Positions 27,406 through 36,711 of a stretch of 62,953 nucleotides of DNA are shown piece by piece. Every line of letters begins with the position of its first letter. The first letter of the stretch is position 1. This DNA is from Gemmatimonadaceae bacterium (GTDB lineage: Bacteria > Gemmatimonadota > Gemmatimonadetes > Gemmatimonadales > Gemmatimonadaceae). The notes beneath the pieces were generated by a model. That model had not been told where the DNA came from. It was given only the letters and a program-made list of their open reading frames with translations, and made no database searches. A program made the position numbers and the translations under genes. The stretch spans positions 1 through 62,953 of the forward strand of contig DASYSS010000014.1 in NCBI GenBank assembly GCA_036003045.1. Direction: 5' to 3'.

Positions 27406-29862
27406 CTACTCCCCGCGCAGCACGTTGGCGATGTCCGCACGCACCGCACGCCTCGCCGGAACAAGACTCGCGCCCAGCGTGGCGATCACCAAGAGCAAGA
27501 GAATCGCGAGATACGTCGCCGAGTCGCCCGGCGAGACACCGAAAAGGAACGGCCCGAGCAGGCGCGTGCTCAGCCGCGCGCCGAGCAATCCGGCGAACAT
27601 GCCCGCTGCCGCACCGATCGACGTGCCGGCGATGACCGTGACGGCAATCGACCGCGCCATGGCGCCAAGCGCGGACCGGATCGCCAACTCGCGCGTGCGC
27701 CGCGCGACGGCACGCGCGGTCACGCCGTAGATCCCCACCGCGGCGAGAACCGCCGCGACGATGCCGAACAGCGACACGAGCAGCGCGCGGTAGCGCTCCT
27801 CGGCGAACGAGCGGCTCAACATCGTGGACATCGTCTCGAGGCGCTGCGTCGTCGCGGGCGGCGCCAGCTCGGCGACGACCTTCCGCACCTGCGGTTCGAG
27901 AGCGGCGGGGTCATCCGTGGTGCGAACGAGCAGCGACAGGACCCACGAACCGCGTCGCTGCGCCACGGGCGTGTAGACGGTCGCCTGAACGTCGCTCGAC
28001 AACCGCTGAAAGTGGACGTCGTCGACGACACCAACGATGGTGCGCCACTCGTTCTGATACTTCACCCGCTTGCCGACGGCCGATTCGTTGGGAAAATCGC
28101 GGCGCGCCAGCGAGCTGCTCACGATCACGACGAGCGGCGCTCCCGCGCGATCCGCGTCCGTGAAGTCGCGCCCCGCTCTGAGTGGAATGCCGACGGTGGC
28201 GAAGTAGCCGGGGATCGTCACGCGTTGCTGCGCCTCGTGGCGCGGGCCGGTGTCACGAGGGCCGCCGCCCGGACCTTGCTCGGGCTCACCTTCGGGTAGG
28301 ACTCTGCTGCTCGACGACCCTCCGCTGAACGGCGGTTGGTCGCCGGCCGTTACGGCGGTCACGCCGGGCAGCGCGGCGAGACGCCTGATCACCGCCGATT
28401 GGAACGCGCGCGTAAGGTTGGAGTCGCGATACGCCACACGTGGTAACGACGGCTGGTCGTAGATGAGATGCTCGGTCCGGAACCCCGGATCGACTCGAGA
28501 GATCCGCTGGAGCGTGCGCGTCAACAGCCCGGCGCCGACGAGCAGCACTACGGACAGCGCGAGCTCAACGGCGATGAGCGTTCTCTGAAGAGCGGCGCCG
28601 CCCCGAGCGCTCTGTCCGCCGCCGCCGCGCAACAACGTACCCGGCCGCGACCGCGACAACGTCAGCGCCGGCGCCAATCCAAAGAGCACGCCCGTCGCGA
28701 GCGACACGAAGAGCGACACGGCGAGGACGCGTCCGTCCACCCGCACGTCGGCGAGACCCGGGATTCGCGGAGGCGCGATGGCGACCAGGATCCGTGTGCC
28801 CCACCACGACAGAACCGCGCCGAACACCAGTCCGGCGAGTGAGAGCGAGATGCTCTCGACCAACAGTTGGCCCACCAGTCGCCGCGTCGATGCGCCGAGC
28901 GCGGCGCGCGCGGCCATCTCTTGTTCGCGGGCGGCCGCCTCGCCCAACAACAGCGTGGCCACGTTCACGCAGCTGATGAGCAGCAGCAGTCCCGCCGCCG
29001 CCAACAACACATAGAGCGGCCCACGCGCGTCGCGCGTCTGATCGACCTGCCACTCGGCGACCCGCGTGCCTTTGTCGGCTTGGTCCTTTGCGGTCGGCGA
29101 CAGAATCCGCGCGACGTCGGCGCGAGCTCGATCGATCGTGGCACCGGGAGCGAGTCGCCCGATCGCCTTGTAGCTGTGATTCGTGCGCTCGGAGTAGTCG
29201 TTCGCGTCCTGCCCCACGGGGACCCAGAATCCGATCGGCGCGGTGCTGGCGCCCACGATCTGCCCCGTGCGTCCCAGCGTGAGCCCCGGCGGCAGCACGC
29301 CGACGATGGAGAACGGGACGTCGTCCAGCCGTACGACTCGGCCGACGATGTCGCGCGCACCGGCGAAGTCGCTCTGCCAAACCTCGTACGACATTAGCGC
29401 GACCTTGGCGCCGGTCGGGGTGTCCTCGTCGGGCGAGAAGGTGCGCCCCACGATGGGAGACACGCCGAGCGTCGCGAGCAGCGACCCGCTCGCCCGAATG
29501 GTGCGCATCTCTTGAGATCGTTCGCCAACCGAAAGTATTGCCCGTCCGCTGCTCCACATGGCGACGCTCGAGAACGACGTTTGCTCGCGAGCGAGATCGC
29601 GGAATTCGGGCTGCGACAGCGGAATGTTCTCCCACATCGACGCGAGGATCTCGTTCTTCTTCCACTGCGGATACGTCTGCCAGATCGCGACGAGTCGTCC
29701 GGGCTCGGGCAGCGCCAGCGGTCGAAGAAGGACGCCGTCGACCACGCTGTAAATGGATGTGGCCGCCCCGATGCCGATGGCGATCGTGGCGATGGCGATC
29801 GCGGCCAGGGTCGGCCGGCGGCGCCACGCGCGCACGGCAAAGAACGCGTCACGAAAGATCAC
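27406..29862 (-). CDS. MacB/ADOP-type ABC transporter permease
   Basis: About 818 residues from the GTG at 29862, chosen because GGGAG precedes it by seven bases and the chain then starts IFRDAFFAVRAWRRRPT, the usual ADOP start. An ATG 33 codons earlier is possible but lacks a ribosome-binding site. Unlike the permease at 10.2-13.0 kb it has no permease prefix domain. Two MacB periplasmic domains and two FtsX blocks follow (REQEMAARAALGAST, RRTRELAIRSALGAM, ending VPARRAVRADIANVLRGE). It should be part of a MacB-like efflux or envelope export machine; no ATPase gene is nearby. It is divergent from the hybrid kinase gene. Confidence 0.9.
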   Translation of the reverse strand: MIFRDAFFAVRAWRRRPTLAAIAIATIAIGIGAATSIYSVVDGVLLRPLALPEPGRLVAIWQTYPQWKKNEILASMWENIPLSQPEFRDLAREQTSFSSVAMWSSGRAILSVGERSQEMRTIRASGSLLATLGVSPIVGRTFSPDEDTPTGAKVALMSYEVWQSDFAGARDIVGRVVRLDDVPFSIVGVLPPGLTLGRTGQIVGASTAPIGFWVPVGQDANDYSERTNHSYKAIGRLAPGATIDRARADVARILSPTAKDQADKGTRVAEWQVDQTRDARGPLYVLLAAAGLLLLISCVNVATLLLGEAAAREQEMAARAALGASTRRLVGQLLVESISLSLAGLVFGAVLSWWGTRILVAIAPPRIPGLADVRVDGRVLAVSLFVSLATGVLFGLAPALTLSRSRPGTLLRGGGGQSARGGAALQRTLIAVELALSVVLLVGAGLLTRTLQRISRVDPGFRTEHLIYDQPSLPRVAYRDSNLTRAFQSAVIRRLAALPGVTAVTAGDQPPFSGGSSSSRVLPEGEPEQGPGGGPRDTGPRHEAQQRVTIPGYFATVGIPLRAGRDFTDADRAGAPLVVIVSSSLARRDFPNESAVGKRVKYQNEWRTIVGVVDDVHFQRLSSDVQATVYTPVAQRRGSWVLSLLVRTTDDPAALEPQVRKVVAELAPPATTQRLETMSTMLSRSFAEERYRALLVSLFGIVAAVLAAVGIYGVTARAVARRTRELAIRSALGAMARSIAVTVIAGTSIGAAAGMFAGLLGARLSTRLLGPFLFGVSPGDSATYLAILLLLVIATLGASLVPARRAVRADIANVLRGE

Positions 29863-29986
29863 GGTCGTCTCCCGGGGAAACTCCGGGATTGAGACAGGCG
29901 TCGCGCCCGCTTGGTTGGGAAATGACCCGATGCGCTGGCGACGCGGGCGCGCGGGAACCATACTCCGAGAATCCCTCGACGCCGTG

Positions 29987-31897
29987 ATGCCAGAGACCCA
30001 ACCTCAGGATCACCACGAATTTGCGCCGCGCGAGCAAGGCGATTCCGCCGATCGCGCGCTCGCCAACGCCCTGCCCCACATCATCTGGACGGCGGACGCA
30101 CAGGGGGAGCTCGAGTGGGTCAACGATCGCTGGTTCGAGCTCACGGGGCTGACGGAAGAGCAGACGCTCACCGACAAGGGAGCGCTCGAACCCGTGCATC
30201 CGGACGATCGCGACGAGCTGTGGCGCCGTTGGGCTCACGCGCTCGAAACCGAGACGCAGTTCGAAATCGAGTATCGCATTCGGAATCGGGACGGCGAGTA
30301 TCGGTGGCACCTTGGACGCAGCTCACCGCTGCGCGACTCGAGCGGCAAGGTCGTGCGTTGGCTCGCCGTGGCAATCGACATCCACGACCGCCATGCCGCC
30401 GAAGACGCGCTGCGGGCCTCGGAGCGAAGATTCGAAACCGTATTCGACCTGAGCCCACAAGCTCTCGCCATCACGCGCGCATCGGACGGACGCTTCCTCA
30501 CGGTCAACGACGCGCTGGGCAGGCTTTTCGGCTACAGCCGCGAAGAGTTGCTCGGCAAAACGTCCGTGGAGCTCGGAATCTGGTCCGCCGAAGAACGCGT
30601 GGCGTTTGTCGAATCGTTGAACGCCGGGTTGCGTCCGAGCGTGGAGCTCACGAAGCGGCGAAAGGACGGCCAGATGATCCGAGTCGCCCTCTCGAGCGCG
30701 AAGTCCGAAATCGACGGCGTGCCCTGTTTGGTGAACTCGGTCACGGACGTAACGTCTCAACGGGCGAATGAGGATGCGCTCCGGCGGGCCGATCACCTGA
30801 AGGACGAGTTCCTCGCGCTGCTCTCCCACGAGCTTCGCAATCCGTTGACGCCGATCCTCACATCCGCGCGGCTTCTCGAGCGCCAAGTCGACGCGGAAGG
30901 CCGGCAAGACGTCGACGTCATCGTCAGGCAGGTGAAACACCTCGTGCGCCTCGTGGACGACCTGCTCGACCTGTCACGCGTTGCTCGCGGAACGGTCAAC
31001 CTCTCGAAAAAGCGGCTCGATCTCGCCGCGGTGGTGTCGCGCGCGGTCGAATCGACGTCGCCGCTCTTCGAGGAGCGGAGTCACCGCCTCGAGGTCTCGA
31101 TTCCCGAATTGGGACTCGAGGTCGAGGGCGACGAGGTGCGGCTGACGCAGGTGGTCGACAATCTGCTCTCGAACGCCGCGCGCTACACGCCGCCCGGCGG
31201 CGTCGTAACCGTGACGGGCGCGCGCGAAGACGACAACGTCGTGCTTCGCGTACGCGACACCGGGATCGGCATCGACACGTCGCTCCTCCCGGACATGTTC
31301 GACTCGTTCGTGCAAGGCGCGCGCGGACCCGACCGTGCCGGAGGCGGACTGGGTATCGGATTGTCGCTCGTTCGCACGCTCACCGAGTTGCACGGTGGAA
31401 CCGCGACGGCGCACAGCGACGGGCCGGGAAAAGGGGCCGAGTTCAGTATTCGCCTGCCGAGCGCGGCGACGTCGGGAGGTGCGACAGCCAGCGCCTCCGA
31501 GCAGGACGCGCATGACACGACTTCAACGAGCGCGCGCGTTCTGCTCGTCGACGACCATAGCGACGTCGTCGAGGGGTTGTCGCGTTTGCTGTCCGTACTC
31601 GGCTACGACGTTCGCGCCGTTCGGAATCCGATCGAGGCGATCGAAGTCGCCGAGTCGTTCCGGCCGCAGTTCGCCATTCTCGACATCGGCCTGCCGACGA
31701 TGGACGGCTACACGCTGGCGCGAGAGCTTCGCGCCCGTCTTTCCGACACGCCGCCCACGCTCATCGCGCTGAGCGGCTACGGCCAACCACAGGACCGCTA
31801 TCGCAGCGACGCATCCGGCTTCGCGGTCCACCTGGTCAAACCGATCGACGTCGACGAGTTGGTCGCCGCCCTCGTACCGTCATCCGTTCCGGTCTGA
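29987..31897 (+). CDS. Hybrid sensor histidine kinase with two PAS domains and a receiver
   Basis: A 636-residue protein from the ATG at 29987. An earlier in-frame start would run through the convergent permease coding region and is not supported. A PAS domain lies at about 20-145 (HIIWTADAQGELEWVNDRW with PAC motif YRIRNRDGEYRWHLG) and another at about 150-265 (ALAITRASDGRFLTVNDA). The HisKA phosphoacceptor is in LLSHELRNPLTP. The ATPase domain has the N-box DNLLSNAARY, G1 DTGIGID and G2 GGLGIGLSLV. The C-terminal receiver (VLLVDDHSD) has its phospho-Asp in AILDIGLPTMDGY. No transmembrane segment is seen, so it senses a cytoplasmic cue such as redox or a small molecule. The target regulator is not adjacent. 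Confidence 0.93.
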   Translation: MPETQPQDHHEFAPREQGDSADRALANALPHIIWTADAQGELEWVNDRWFELTGLTEEQTLTDKGALEPVHPDDRDELWRRWAHALETETQFEIEYRIRNRDGEYRWHLGRSSPLRDSSGKVVRWLAVAIDIHDRHAAEDALRASERRFETVFDLSPQALAITRASDGRFLTVNDALGRLFGYSREELLGKTSVELGIWSAEERVAFVESLNAGLRPSVELTKRRKDGQMIRVALSSAKSEIDGVPCLVNSVTDVTSQRANEDALRRADHLKDEFLALLSHELRNPLTPILTSARLLERQVDAEGRQDVDVIVRQVKHLVRLVDDLLDLSRVARGTVNLSKKRLDLAAVVSRAVESTSPLFEERSHRLEVSIPELGLEVEGDEVRLTQVVDNLLSNAARYTPPGGVVTVTGAREDDNVVLRVRDTGIGIDTSLLPDMFDSFVQGARGPDRAGGGLGIGLSLVRTLTELHGGTATAHSDGPGKGAEFSIRLPSAATSGGATASASEQDAHDTTSTSARVLLVDDHSDVVEGLSRLLSVLGYDVRAVRNPIEAIEVAESFRPQFAILDIGLPTMDGYTLARELRARLSDTPPTLIALSGYGQPQDRYRSDASGFAVHLVKPIDVDELVAALVPSSVPV

Positions 31898-31971
31898 GTT
31901 TTCGCTTCCGCCGCGGATCGCCGCAACGAGCGCGAGACGCGCAACTATCGCGGAGCCTGATGTTCTCATCT

Positions 31972-32003
31972 GTCCACCCGTCCACCCATCCACCCGTCCA
32001 CCC
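31972..32003 (+). repeat. 8-bp tandem repeat, GTCCACCC x4
   Basis: Four copies of an eight-base unit (GTCCACCC, third copy ATCCACCC) lie in the gap before the CE15-like esterase. The same unit, or its complement GGTGGACG, recurs at six other sites in this window. Confidence 0.85.
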
Positions 32004-32071
32004 CAAGAATGAGCGATAGTTTGGAAGTCGTCAGATCACCCGGCAACTCACCGTCGCGCGCCAGGTCCACC

Positions 32072-33565
32072 ATGCCGAATCGTGCTCGAACGTTCGCTGC
32101 AATCGCGCCGGAGCTCGTTCTCGTGCTGACTTTCGCCGCGACCGACGCGCGCGCGCAGCAGGCGGGCTCGCCCGCGAACGCAAGCGTCTCCGCGTCCAAG
32201 GCGTGGACGGCGGCCGAAGACCACCAGCAGATGATGGAGCAGCTCGGGATCAAGGCGCTGAGGCCGGGACCGAGCGGCAACGAGCAGGATGCGAATCACG
32301 CGAATTACGACGAAGCCAAGGCGAATCCTTTTCCCAACCTGCCGGACCTTCTCACGATGAAGGACGGACGCAAGGTCACGAGTCCCGCGCTCTGGACCCG
32401 GCGTCGCGCCGAGTTGGTGGAGGATTTCGAGAGGGAGGTATACGGTCGGATTCCGAAGAACGTGCCGCGACTGACGTGGAGCGTCGTCGCGACCGACACG
32501 GCGACCATCGCGGGGCGACGCGTACTTGGCAAGCAGCTCACCGGTCATGTCGACAACGCCGCGTATCCCGAGATCACCGTCGACATTCCCGCGACGCTCG
32601 TCGTGCCGGCTGATGCGAAGGGACCGGTCCCGGTGATGATCATGTTCCGCGGTGGAAATCTCGATCAAGCGCTCGGGCGGCCGACGCCGCCCCCCGCGAC
32701 TCGTCCCGCGTTCAACTTTCCGCCACCGGCGCCCGGCAGCGACGCACCCGCGGCGGAGCAACTCATTCTCGACGGGTGGGGATTCGTATTCTTGAATCCA
32801 ACCGCCGTTCAGACCGACAACGGCGCGGGGCTGACGAAGGGAATCATCGGTCTCACGAACACGGGACAACCGAGGAAGCCCGACGACTGGGGCGCGTTAC
32901 GGGCGTGGGGCTGGGGTGCGTCGCGCGTGCTCGACTATCTCCAGACCGACAACGCGGTCGACGCGACCAAGGTCGGCGTCGAGGGCGTGTCGCGCTACGG
33001 CAAGGCGGCACTCGTCGCGATGGCGTTCGACGAACGGTTCGCGCTCGTTCTCATCGGCTCGTCCGGCGAAGGCGGCGCGAAGCTCAACCGTCGCAACTGG
33101 GGTGAGGCTGTCGAGAATCTCACCGGCACGGGCGAGTATCATTGGATGGCCGGCAACTTCCTCAAGTACGGCGCCTCGGACGCCACCTTCGGCAGCAAGA
33201 ACGCCGGCGACCTGCCTGTCGATTCCCACGAACTGCTCGCGCTCTGCGCGCCGCGTCTCACGTTCGTGAGCTACGGCGTCCCCGAACGCGGCGACGCGAA
33301 GTGGCTCGACCACCAAGGCAGCTACATGGCCGCCGTCGCCGCCCAGCCGGCGTTTCGTCTGCTCGGCGCCAAGACCCTCGGGGTATCCGACGACTACGCG
33401 AAGGAGAAGATGCCGCCAGTAAACGTCGGACTGCTCGACGGGCAGCTCGCATGGCGACAGCACGACGGCGGCCACACGGACGGGCCGAACTGGAAGTACT
33501 TCTTGTCGTGGGCGGATTACAACTTCGGACGACGGTATACGCCAGCGCCCGCGATTCGGCCGTAA
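32072..33565 (+). CDS. Secreted glucuronoyl esterase-like (CE15) protein
   Basis: About 497 residues from the ATG at 32072, which has AGGT five bases upstream and starts a signal peptide (LVLVLTFAATDARAQQ); an earlier ATG at 32009 lies in the same frame. The alpha/beta hydrolase core carries the serine in GVSRYGKAAL, matching the GCSRxGK motif of CE15 enzymes but with Val for Cys. SSGEGGAKLNRRNWGE and a C-terminal histidine in HDGGHTDGPNW also match. CE15 enzymes cleave the ester between glucuronic acid of xylan and lignin alcohols, so lignin-carbohydrate breakdown is suggested; bacterial members vary widely in substrate. Residues 70-110 (LPDLLTMKDGRKV) form the usual N-terminal region. Confidence 0.85.
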   Translation: MPNRARTFAAIAPELVLVLTFAATDARAQQAGSPANASVSASKAWTAAEDHQQMMEQLGIKALRPGPSGNEQDANHANYDEAKANPFPNLPDLLTMKDGRKVTSPALWTRRRAELVEDFEREVYGRIPKNVPRLTWSVVATDTATIAGRRVLGKQLTGHVDNAAYPEITVDIPATLVVPADAKGPVPVMIMFRGGNLDQALGRPTPPPATRPAFNFPPPAPGSDAPAAEQLILDGWGFVFLNPTAVQTDNGAGLTKGIIGLTNTGQPRKPDDWGALRAWGWGASRVLDYLQTDNAVDATKVGVEGVSRYGKAALVAMAFDERFALVLIGSSGEGGAKLNRRNWGEAVENLTGTGEYHWMAGNFLKYGASDATFGSKNAGDLPVDSHELLALCAPRLTFVSYGVPERGDAKWLDHQGSYMAAVAAQPAFRLLGAKTLGVSDDYAKEKMPPVNVGLLDGQLAWRQHDGGHTDGPNWKYFLSWADYNFGRRYTPAPAIRP

Positions 33566-33596
33566 GCGGTAGAGGCGGCCGAACTGCGTAACGACG

Positions 33597-33732
33597 CTGA
33601 CGTCCTTAGGGCGCTGACGTCCTTAGGGCGCTGACGTCCTTAGAGCGCTGACGTCCTTAGAGCGCTGACGTCCTTAGAGCGCTGACGTCCTTAGAGCGCT
33701 GACGTCCTTAGAGCGCTGAAGTCCTTAGAGCG
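33597..33732. repeat. Family A 17-bp tandem array, direct arm (8 copies)
   Basis: Eight copies of CTGACGTCCTTAGAGCG, nearly identical (the first two with GG for AG, the last with one substitution). No spacers separate them, so it is not CRISPR. It lies 31 bases past the esterase stop and faces an inverted array at 33772-33855. Confidence 0.95.
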
Positions 33733-33771
33733 CCCCTTACAGCGCTGATTCCCCCACTGCGCTTCTCGGTC

Positions 33772-33855
33772 GTCAGCGTCGTTAGGACGTCAGCGTCGTT
33801 AGGACGTCAGCGCTCTCAGGACGTCAGCGCCCTCAGGGACGTCAGCGCTCCTATG
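33772..33855. repeat. Family A 17-bp tandem array, inverted arm (about 5 copies)
   Basis: Units such as GTCAGCGTCGTTAGGAC and GTCAGCGCTCTCAGGAC are the reverse complement of the left array, more diverged. The centre (33733-33771) contains non-repeat sequence. Together the two arms could fold into a long hairpin between the two convergent genes. Confidence 0.9.
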
Positions 33856-33865
33856 TGCGGTGAGG

Positions 33866-35140
33866 TCATCCAGGCCCCGTCTTCATGTCGGCCGAAGTCT
33901 TCGCGCTGAATTGCAAGTCATAATTGTTCGGCGTACGCGTGTGGAAGCTCTTGTACGTGGCCGTGTGGATGTCGTGCTCGAGCGGTGGCGACGAGTTGAT
34001 CGCGCCGGTATCGACGCGAGCTGACAGCCCGCGCTTGCACATCTCGGCCCACATCTTGTCCGCGTCGAACGGCGAGACGCCGAACGAGATGTGATTCATG
34101 ACGGCGCGACGCTGGGCGGGCATCACGAAGCCCGGCGCGAACGCGTTGCCGTTCTGGCCGCTGCGAATCAGCAGTCCACCGATCTCCTTCGAGATCTGCG
34201 TCTCGTTCTGGCTGCCTTCGTCGCCCAACCCTTTCCAACCAAGCAACGCCTCATAGAACGCGACCGTCTCCTTGTAACTCGTGCACTGATAGGAGATGTG
34301 ATCGAGGTACATCGTCTTCCAACCCGTCGGCTCGAAGGGCAAATCGACGTTCAGCTTTCCGTTCGCGGGTCCCTTGCGGCGATTTTTCTTGTTGCCGTTG
34401 GTGATCCAGACGTCCATCCCGTCCGGGTCCTTCACGTGAAAGCTGCGGAAGTCGTCGCCGCTGTGGTCCGCGACGGGATTGAGGCCGCGCGATTTGAGCG
34501 CCGCTTCGACCTTGTTCGTGTCCCACGGCTCGATGCCCCAAGCAAAGCCGTCCCAGAGTGCGCCGCCGCCTTCGATCCCGGCGACTCGAGGAGTCGTGCA
34601 CGCGGCCATGTGGCTCGGGTCGTCACCGCGTCCACCGCCGCCGCCGCCACCACCACCGCGGCCGGCACCGCCGCCGCCGCCGCGGCCGCCGCTCGTATCA
34701 CCAGCCTGTCGCGCTGCGCCCCCGCCCCCGCCCCCACCCCGACCACCCTGGCCCTGGCCGCGCGCGGGTGGCGTGTAGCCGCCGCGAATGCGCACGCCGC
34801 CCCAGTCGCCGATGTCCATGTAGATCTCTTTCCCGTCGTTGCTGCGCACTTTCCAGCCCAGGAAGGCCGCGTAAAACGCAGCCTCCTTCTCGGCGTCCGT
34901 GACCTGCATGTTGAAATGGTCGAGCAGCACGGTCTTGAAGCCGGTCGGCTCAAACGGCGCCTTCATCGGCGTCTTGATGCACGCCGCCGACGTGTCGCGG
35001 TCGCGCCCCGCGCACTGCCCTTGCCCGAACGCGCGCGAGAGGGGCAGCGAGACGGCCGCGAGGCCGAGCGCTTGAAGAAGTTGGCGACGCGTGAGCGTGC
35101 CGCGATCGTAGGCGTCGAAAAGGGGAGTCGGATCGGCCAC
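33866..35140 (-). CDS. Tat-type secreted VOC-fold (glyoxalase/dioxygenase superfamily) protein
   Basis: A 424-residue protein from a GTG at 35140, with AGGAG seven bases upstream. The N-terminus has a twin-arginine signal (LTRRQLLQALGLAAVSLP). Two VOC modules follow: FEPTGFKTVLLDHFNMQV (about 62 on) and FEPTGWKTMYLDHISYQ (about 270 on), each with FYAAFLGWK/FYEALLGWK. Between strands of the first module sits a Gly/Arg linker of about 55 residues (positions 125-180). VOC proteins bind a metal through His/Glu pairs; here a metal site is possible but not certain. It is a paralogue of the protein at 41293-42429 and belongs to an exported group with haem- or PQQ-type enzymes. The substrate is unknown. 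Confidence 0.82.
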   Translation of the reverse strand: MADPTPLFDAYDRGTLTRRQLLQALGLAAVSLPLSRAFGQGQCAGRDRDTSAACIKTPMKAPFEPTGFKTVLLDHFNMQVTDAEKEAAFYAAFLGWKVRSNDGKEIYMDIGDWGGVRIRGGYTPPARGQGQGGRGGGGGGGAARQAGDTSGGRGGGGGAGRGGGGGGGGGRGDDPSHMAACTTPRVAGIEGGGALWDGFAWGIEPWDTNKVEAALKSRGLNPVADHSGDDFRSFHVKDPDGMDVWITNGNKKNRRKGPANGKLNVDLPFEPTGWKTMYLDHISYQCTSYKETVAFYEALLGWKGLGDEGSQNETQISKEIGGLLIRSGQNGNAFAPGFVMPAQRRAVMNHISFGVSPFDADKMWAEMCKRGLSARVDTGAINSSPPLEHDIHTATYKSFHTRTPNNYDLQFSAKTSADMKTGPG

Positions 35141-35173
35141 GAGAAAGCTCCTACGCGGATGAGAGAAGTTGGG

Positions 35174-35335
35174 GCGGGTGCAGTTTCGGCTTTCGGCAGT
35201 TTCGGCTTTCGGCTTTCGGCTTTCGGCAGTTTCGGCTTTCGGCAGGTCGGCCTTGGGCGGTTTCGCCGCTTCGGCTTTCGGTCGTTTCGGTCTTCGGCAG
35301 TTTCGGTTTTCGGCAGTCTCGGCTTTCGGCAGTCA
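35174..35335 (+). repeat. Family C degenerate repeat, TTTCGGC units
   Basis: Many copies of TTTCGGC, often as AGTTTCGGCTTTCGGC, fill the gap between the VOC gene and the monooxygenase gene. The units vary in length from 7 to 9 bases and the array degenerates towards its right end. A related array on the opposite strand lies at 37613-37725. Confidence 0.85.
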
Positions 35336-35355
35336 TCAGCGCGTCAGACGTACTA

Positions 35356-36711
35356 CTACGGTATCACCCTCGGTCTCGCTGTAACCTTCCGGGCCGCGAC
35401 CAGCGAATCGAATTCGGCCTGCTCGAGATAGGTCACGTCGATCCAGTTGTGGGCCATCTCGTCCACCGTCCGGTCGCCCCAGCCGACCCACTGGTTCGGA
35501 TCGGGGTTGTTCTTGTTGGCGGCGGTGTTGTCGTGCCACGCCGTGAAGGCGAGCGTCGTGCCTTTGGGAAGAAGGGGCGCGACGTCGTCGGCATAGACGT
35601 AGTTGATGTGCCAATTCCACTGGAAGTTCTTGACCTGGCTCAGCACTTCCTTGCGGCCGTCGGGATAGATCGCCTCGAGCGACATCGCCGTGCCGCGCAT
35701 GTGCATATGCGGCTGGAAATTTTCCAGACGCGCCGGGGCCTGCAGCACGTAGAAGTTCTGCGTTATGGTCTTCTCATTGGGCGGAATGTCGAGATCCGAG
35801 TTTCGCGCCACGTTGAACATCGTCAGCACCGTGCGATGCTTGGGGACGAAGCCCTTCGGGTAGAAATAGATCGCCAGCTCGACCTGGCTGTCCTTGTACT
35901 CCTCGCCGATGGCGTGCATGTGGATCTCGTACCGGATCTTCGAGCCGGGGAGCATCAGCTTGCCGGCGTCCTTCTCGTAGATCTGCCCCGTCTTGCCGAC
36001 GGCCCATTCCATGAACAGGCCGGGGTTCATCTGATGGTCGTGAGCGGTGCTGGCGAGGCCGGTGACCTCCGGCTCGTCTTGAATGAGATACGCGAGCACG
36101 TGGTGAACGATTTTGCGATCGCCCGGCCGCACGGGCTTGATCTCCATCGCGCGGACCCAACGCGGCTCGGTGAGTCCGGTCTCGATCGTCGGGCGGAACC
36201 ACTTGTCCTGCGTGTGCGCCGCCAACGTGTACGGCGTCGAGCGGATGACGAGATCCGGCGGTCCGCCCATCTTGTCGGCGAGCTGCCAGCGATTCGGATC
36301 GGCGAACGCGCGCGGCGGCGGCTCGTCGGACGGATTGCCGCGCGGCGTGCCGTCGTCGACCCAGTTCACGATCGTGGCGATCTGCTCGTCGGTGAGGCTG
36401 CGATCGTTCTTGAACTTCTGGATGCCGACCGTCTTGTCGATGTGCCACGGCGGCATCAAACGGTTCGCGACCTTCTCTCTGATCGCATCGGCGTTGTCGA
36501 CCGCGTCCTTGTACGTGAGGAGCGACATCGGCGCGATCGAGTTCGGCTGATGGCATTCCTGGCATTTCTGCTGGAGAATCGGCGCGACGTCCTTCGCGTA
36601 CGTGATGTCGCGATGCGTCGTCGCGACTGCGGGCTTCGGGCGGTACAGCGCCGCCGGCAGTGCCAGCGAAACGACGCCCACAACGGCGAGAGTCGAGGTG
36701 TACAGCCTCAT
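35356..36711 (-). CDS. Secreted cytochrome c / copper monooxygenase-like protein
   Basis: A 451-residue protein from the ATG at 36711, which overlaps the upstream gene's stop (ATGA). A signal peptide is followed by a c-type haem motif CQECH (QQKCQECHQPNS) within the domain AKDVAPILQQK. The C-terminal half resembles copper type II ascorbate-dependent monooxygenase cores, with His-rich motifs HHVLAYLI, HDHQMNPGLFMEW, EIHMHAIG and QPHMHMRG. Such cores bind two coppers and hydroxylate a C-H bond, and the haem domain may supply electrons. The lack of an obvious cupredoxin or partner reductase leaves the electron donor open. It is coupled to the preceding secreted protein gene. Confidence 0.82.
   Translation of the reverse strand: MRLYTSTLAVVGVVSLALPAALYRPKPAVATTHRDITYAKDVAPILQQKCQECHQPNSIAPMSLLTYKDAVDNADAIREKVANRLMPPWHIDKTVGIQKFKNDRSLTDEQIATIVNWVDDGTPRGNPSDEPPPRAFADPNRWQLADKMGGPPDLVIRSTPYTLAAHTQDKWFRPTIETGLTEPRWVRAMEIKPVRPGDRKIVHHVLAYLIQDEPEVTGLASTAHDHQMNPGLFMEWAVGKTGQIYEKDAGKLMLPGSKIRYEIHMHAIGEEYKDSQVELAIYFYPKGFVPKHRTVLTMFNVARNSDLDIPPNEKTITQNFYVLQAPARLENFQPHMHMRGTAMSLEAIYPDGRKEVLSQVKNFQWNWHINYVYADDVAPLLPKGTTLAFTAWHDNTAANKNNPDPNQWVGWGDRTVDEMAHNWIDVTYLEQAEFDSLVAARKVTARPRVIP

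Noticed and set aside
29753..29986. Upstream extension of the hybrid kinase
   Set aside because: It runs antisense through the ADOP coding region and reads as low-quality Arg/Met sequence; the ATG at 29987 fits the domain start.
33597..33855. CRISPR array
   Set aside because: Units of 17 bp are joined without spacers, and no cas gene is near.
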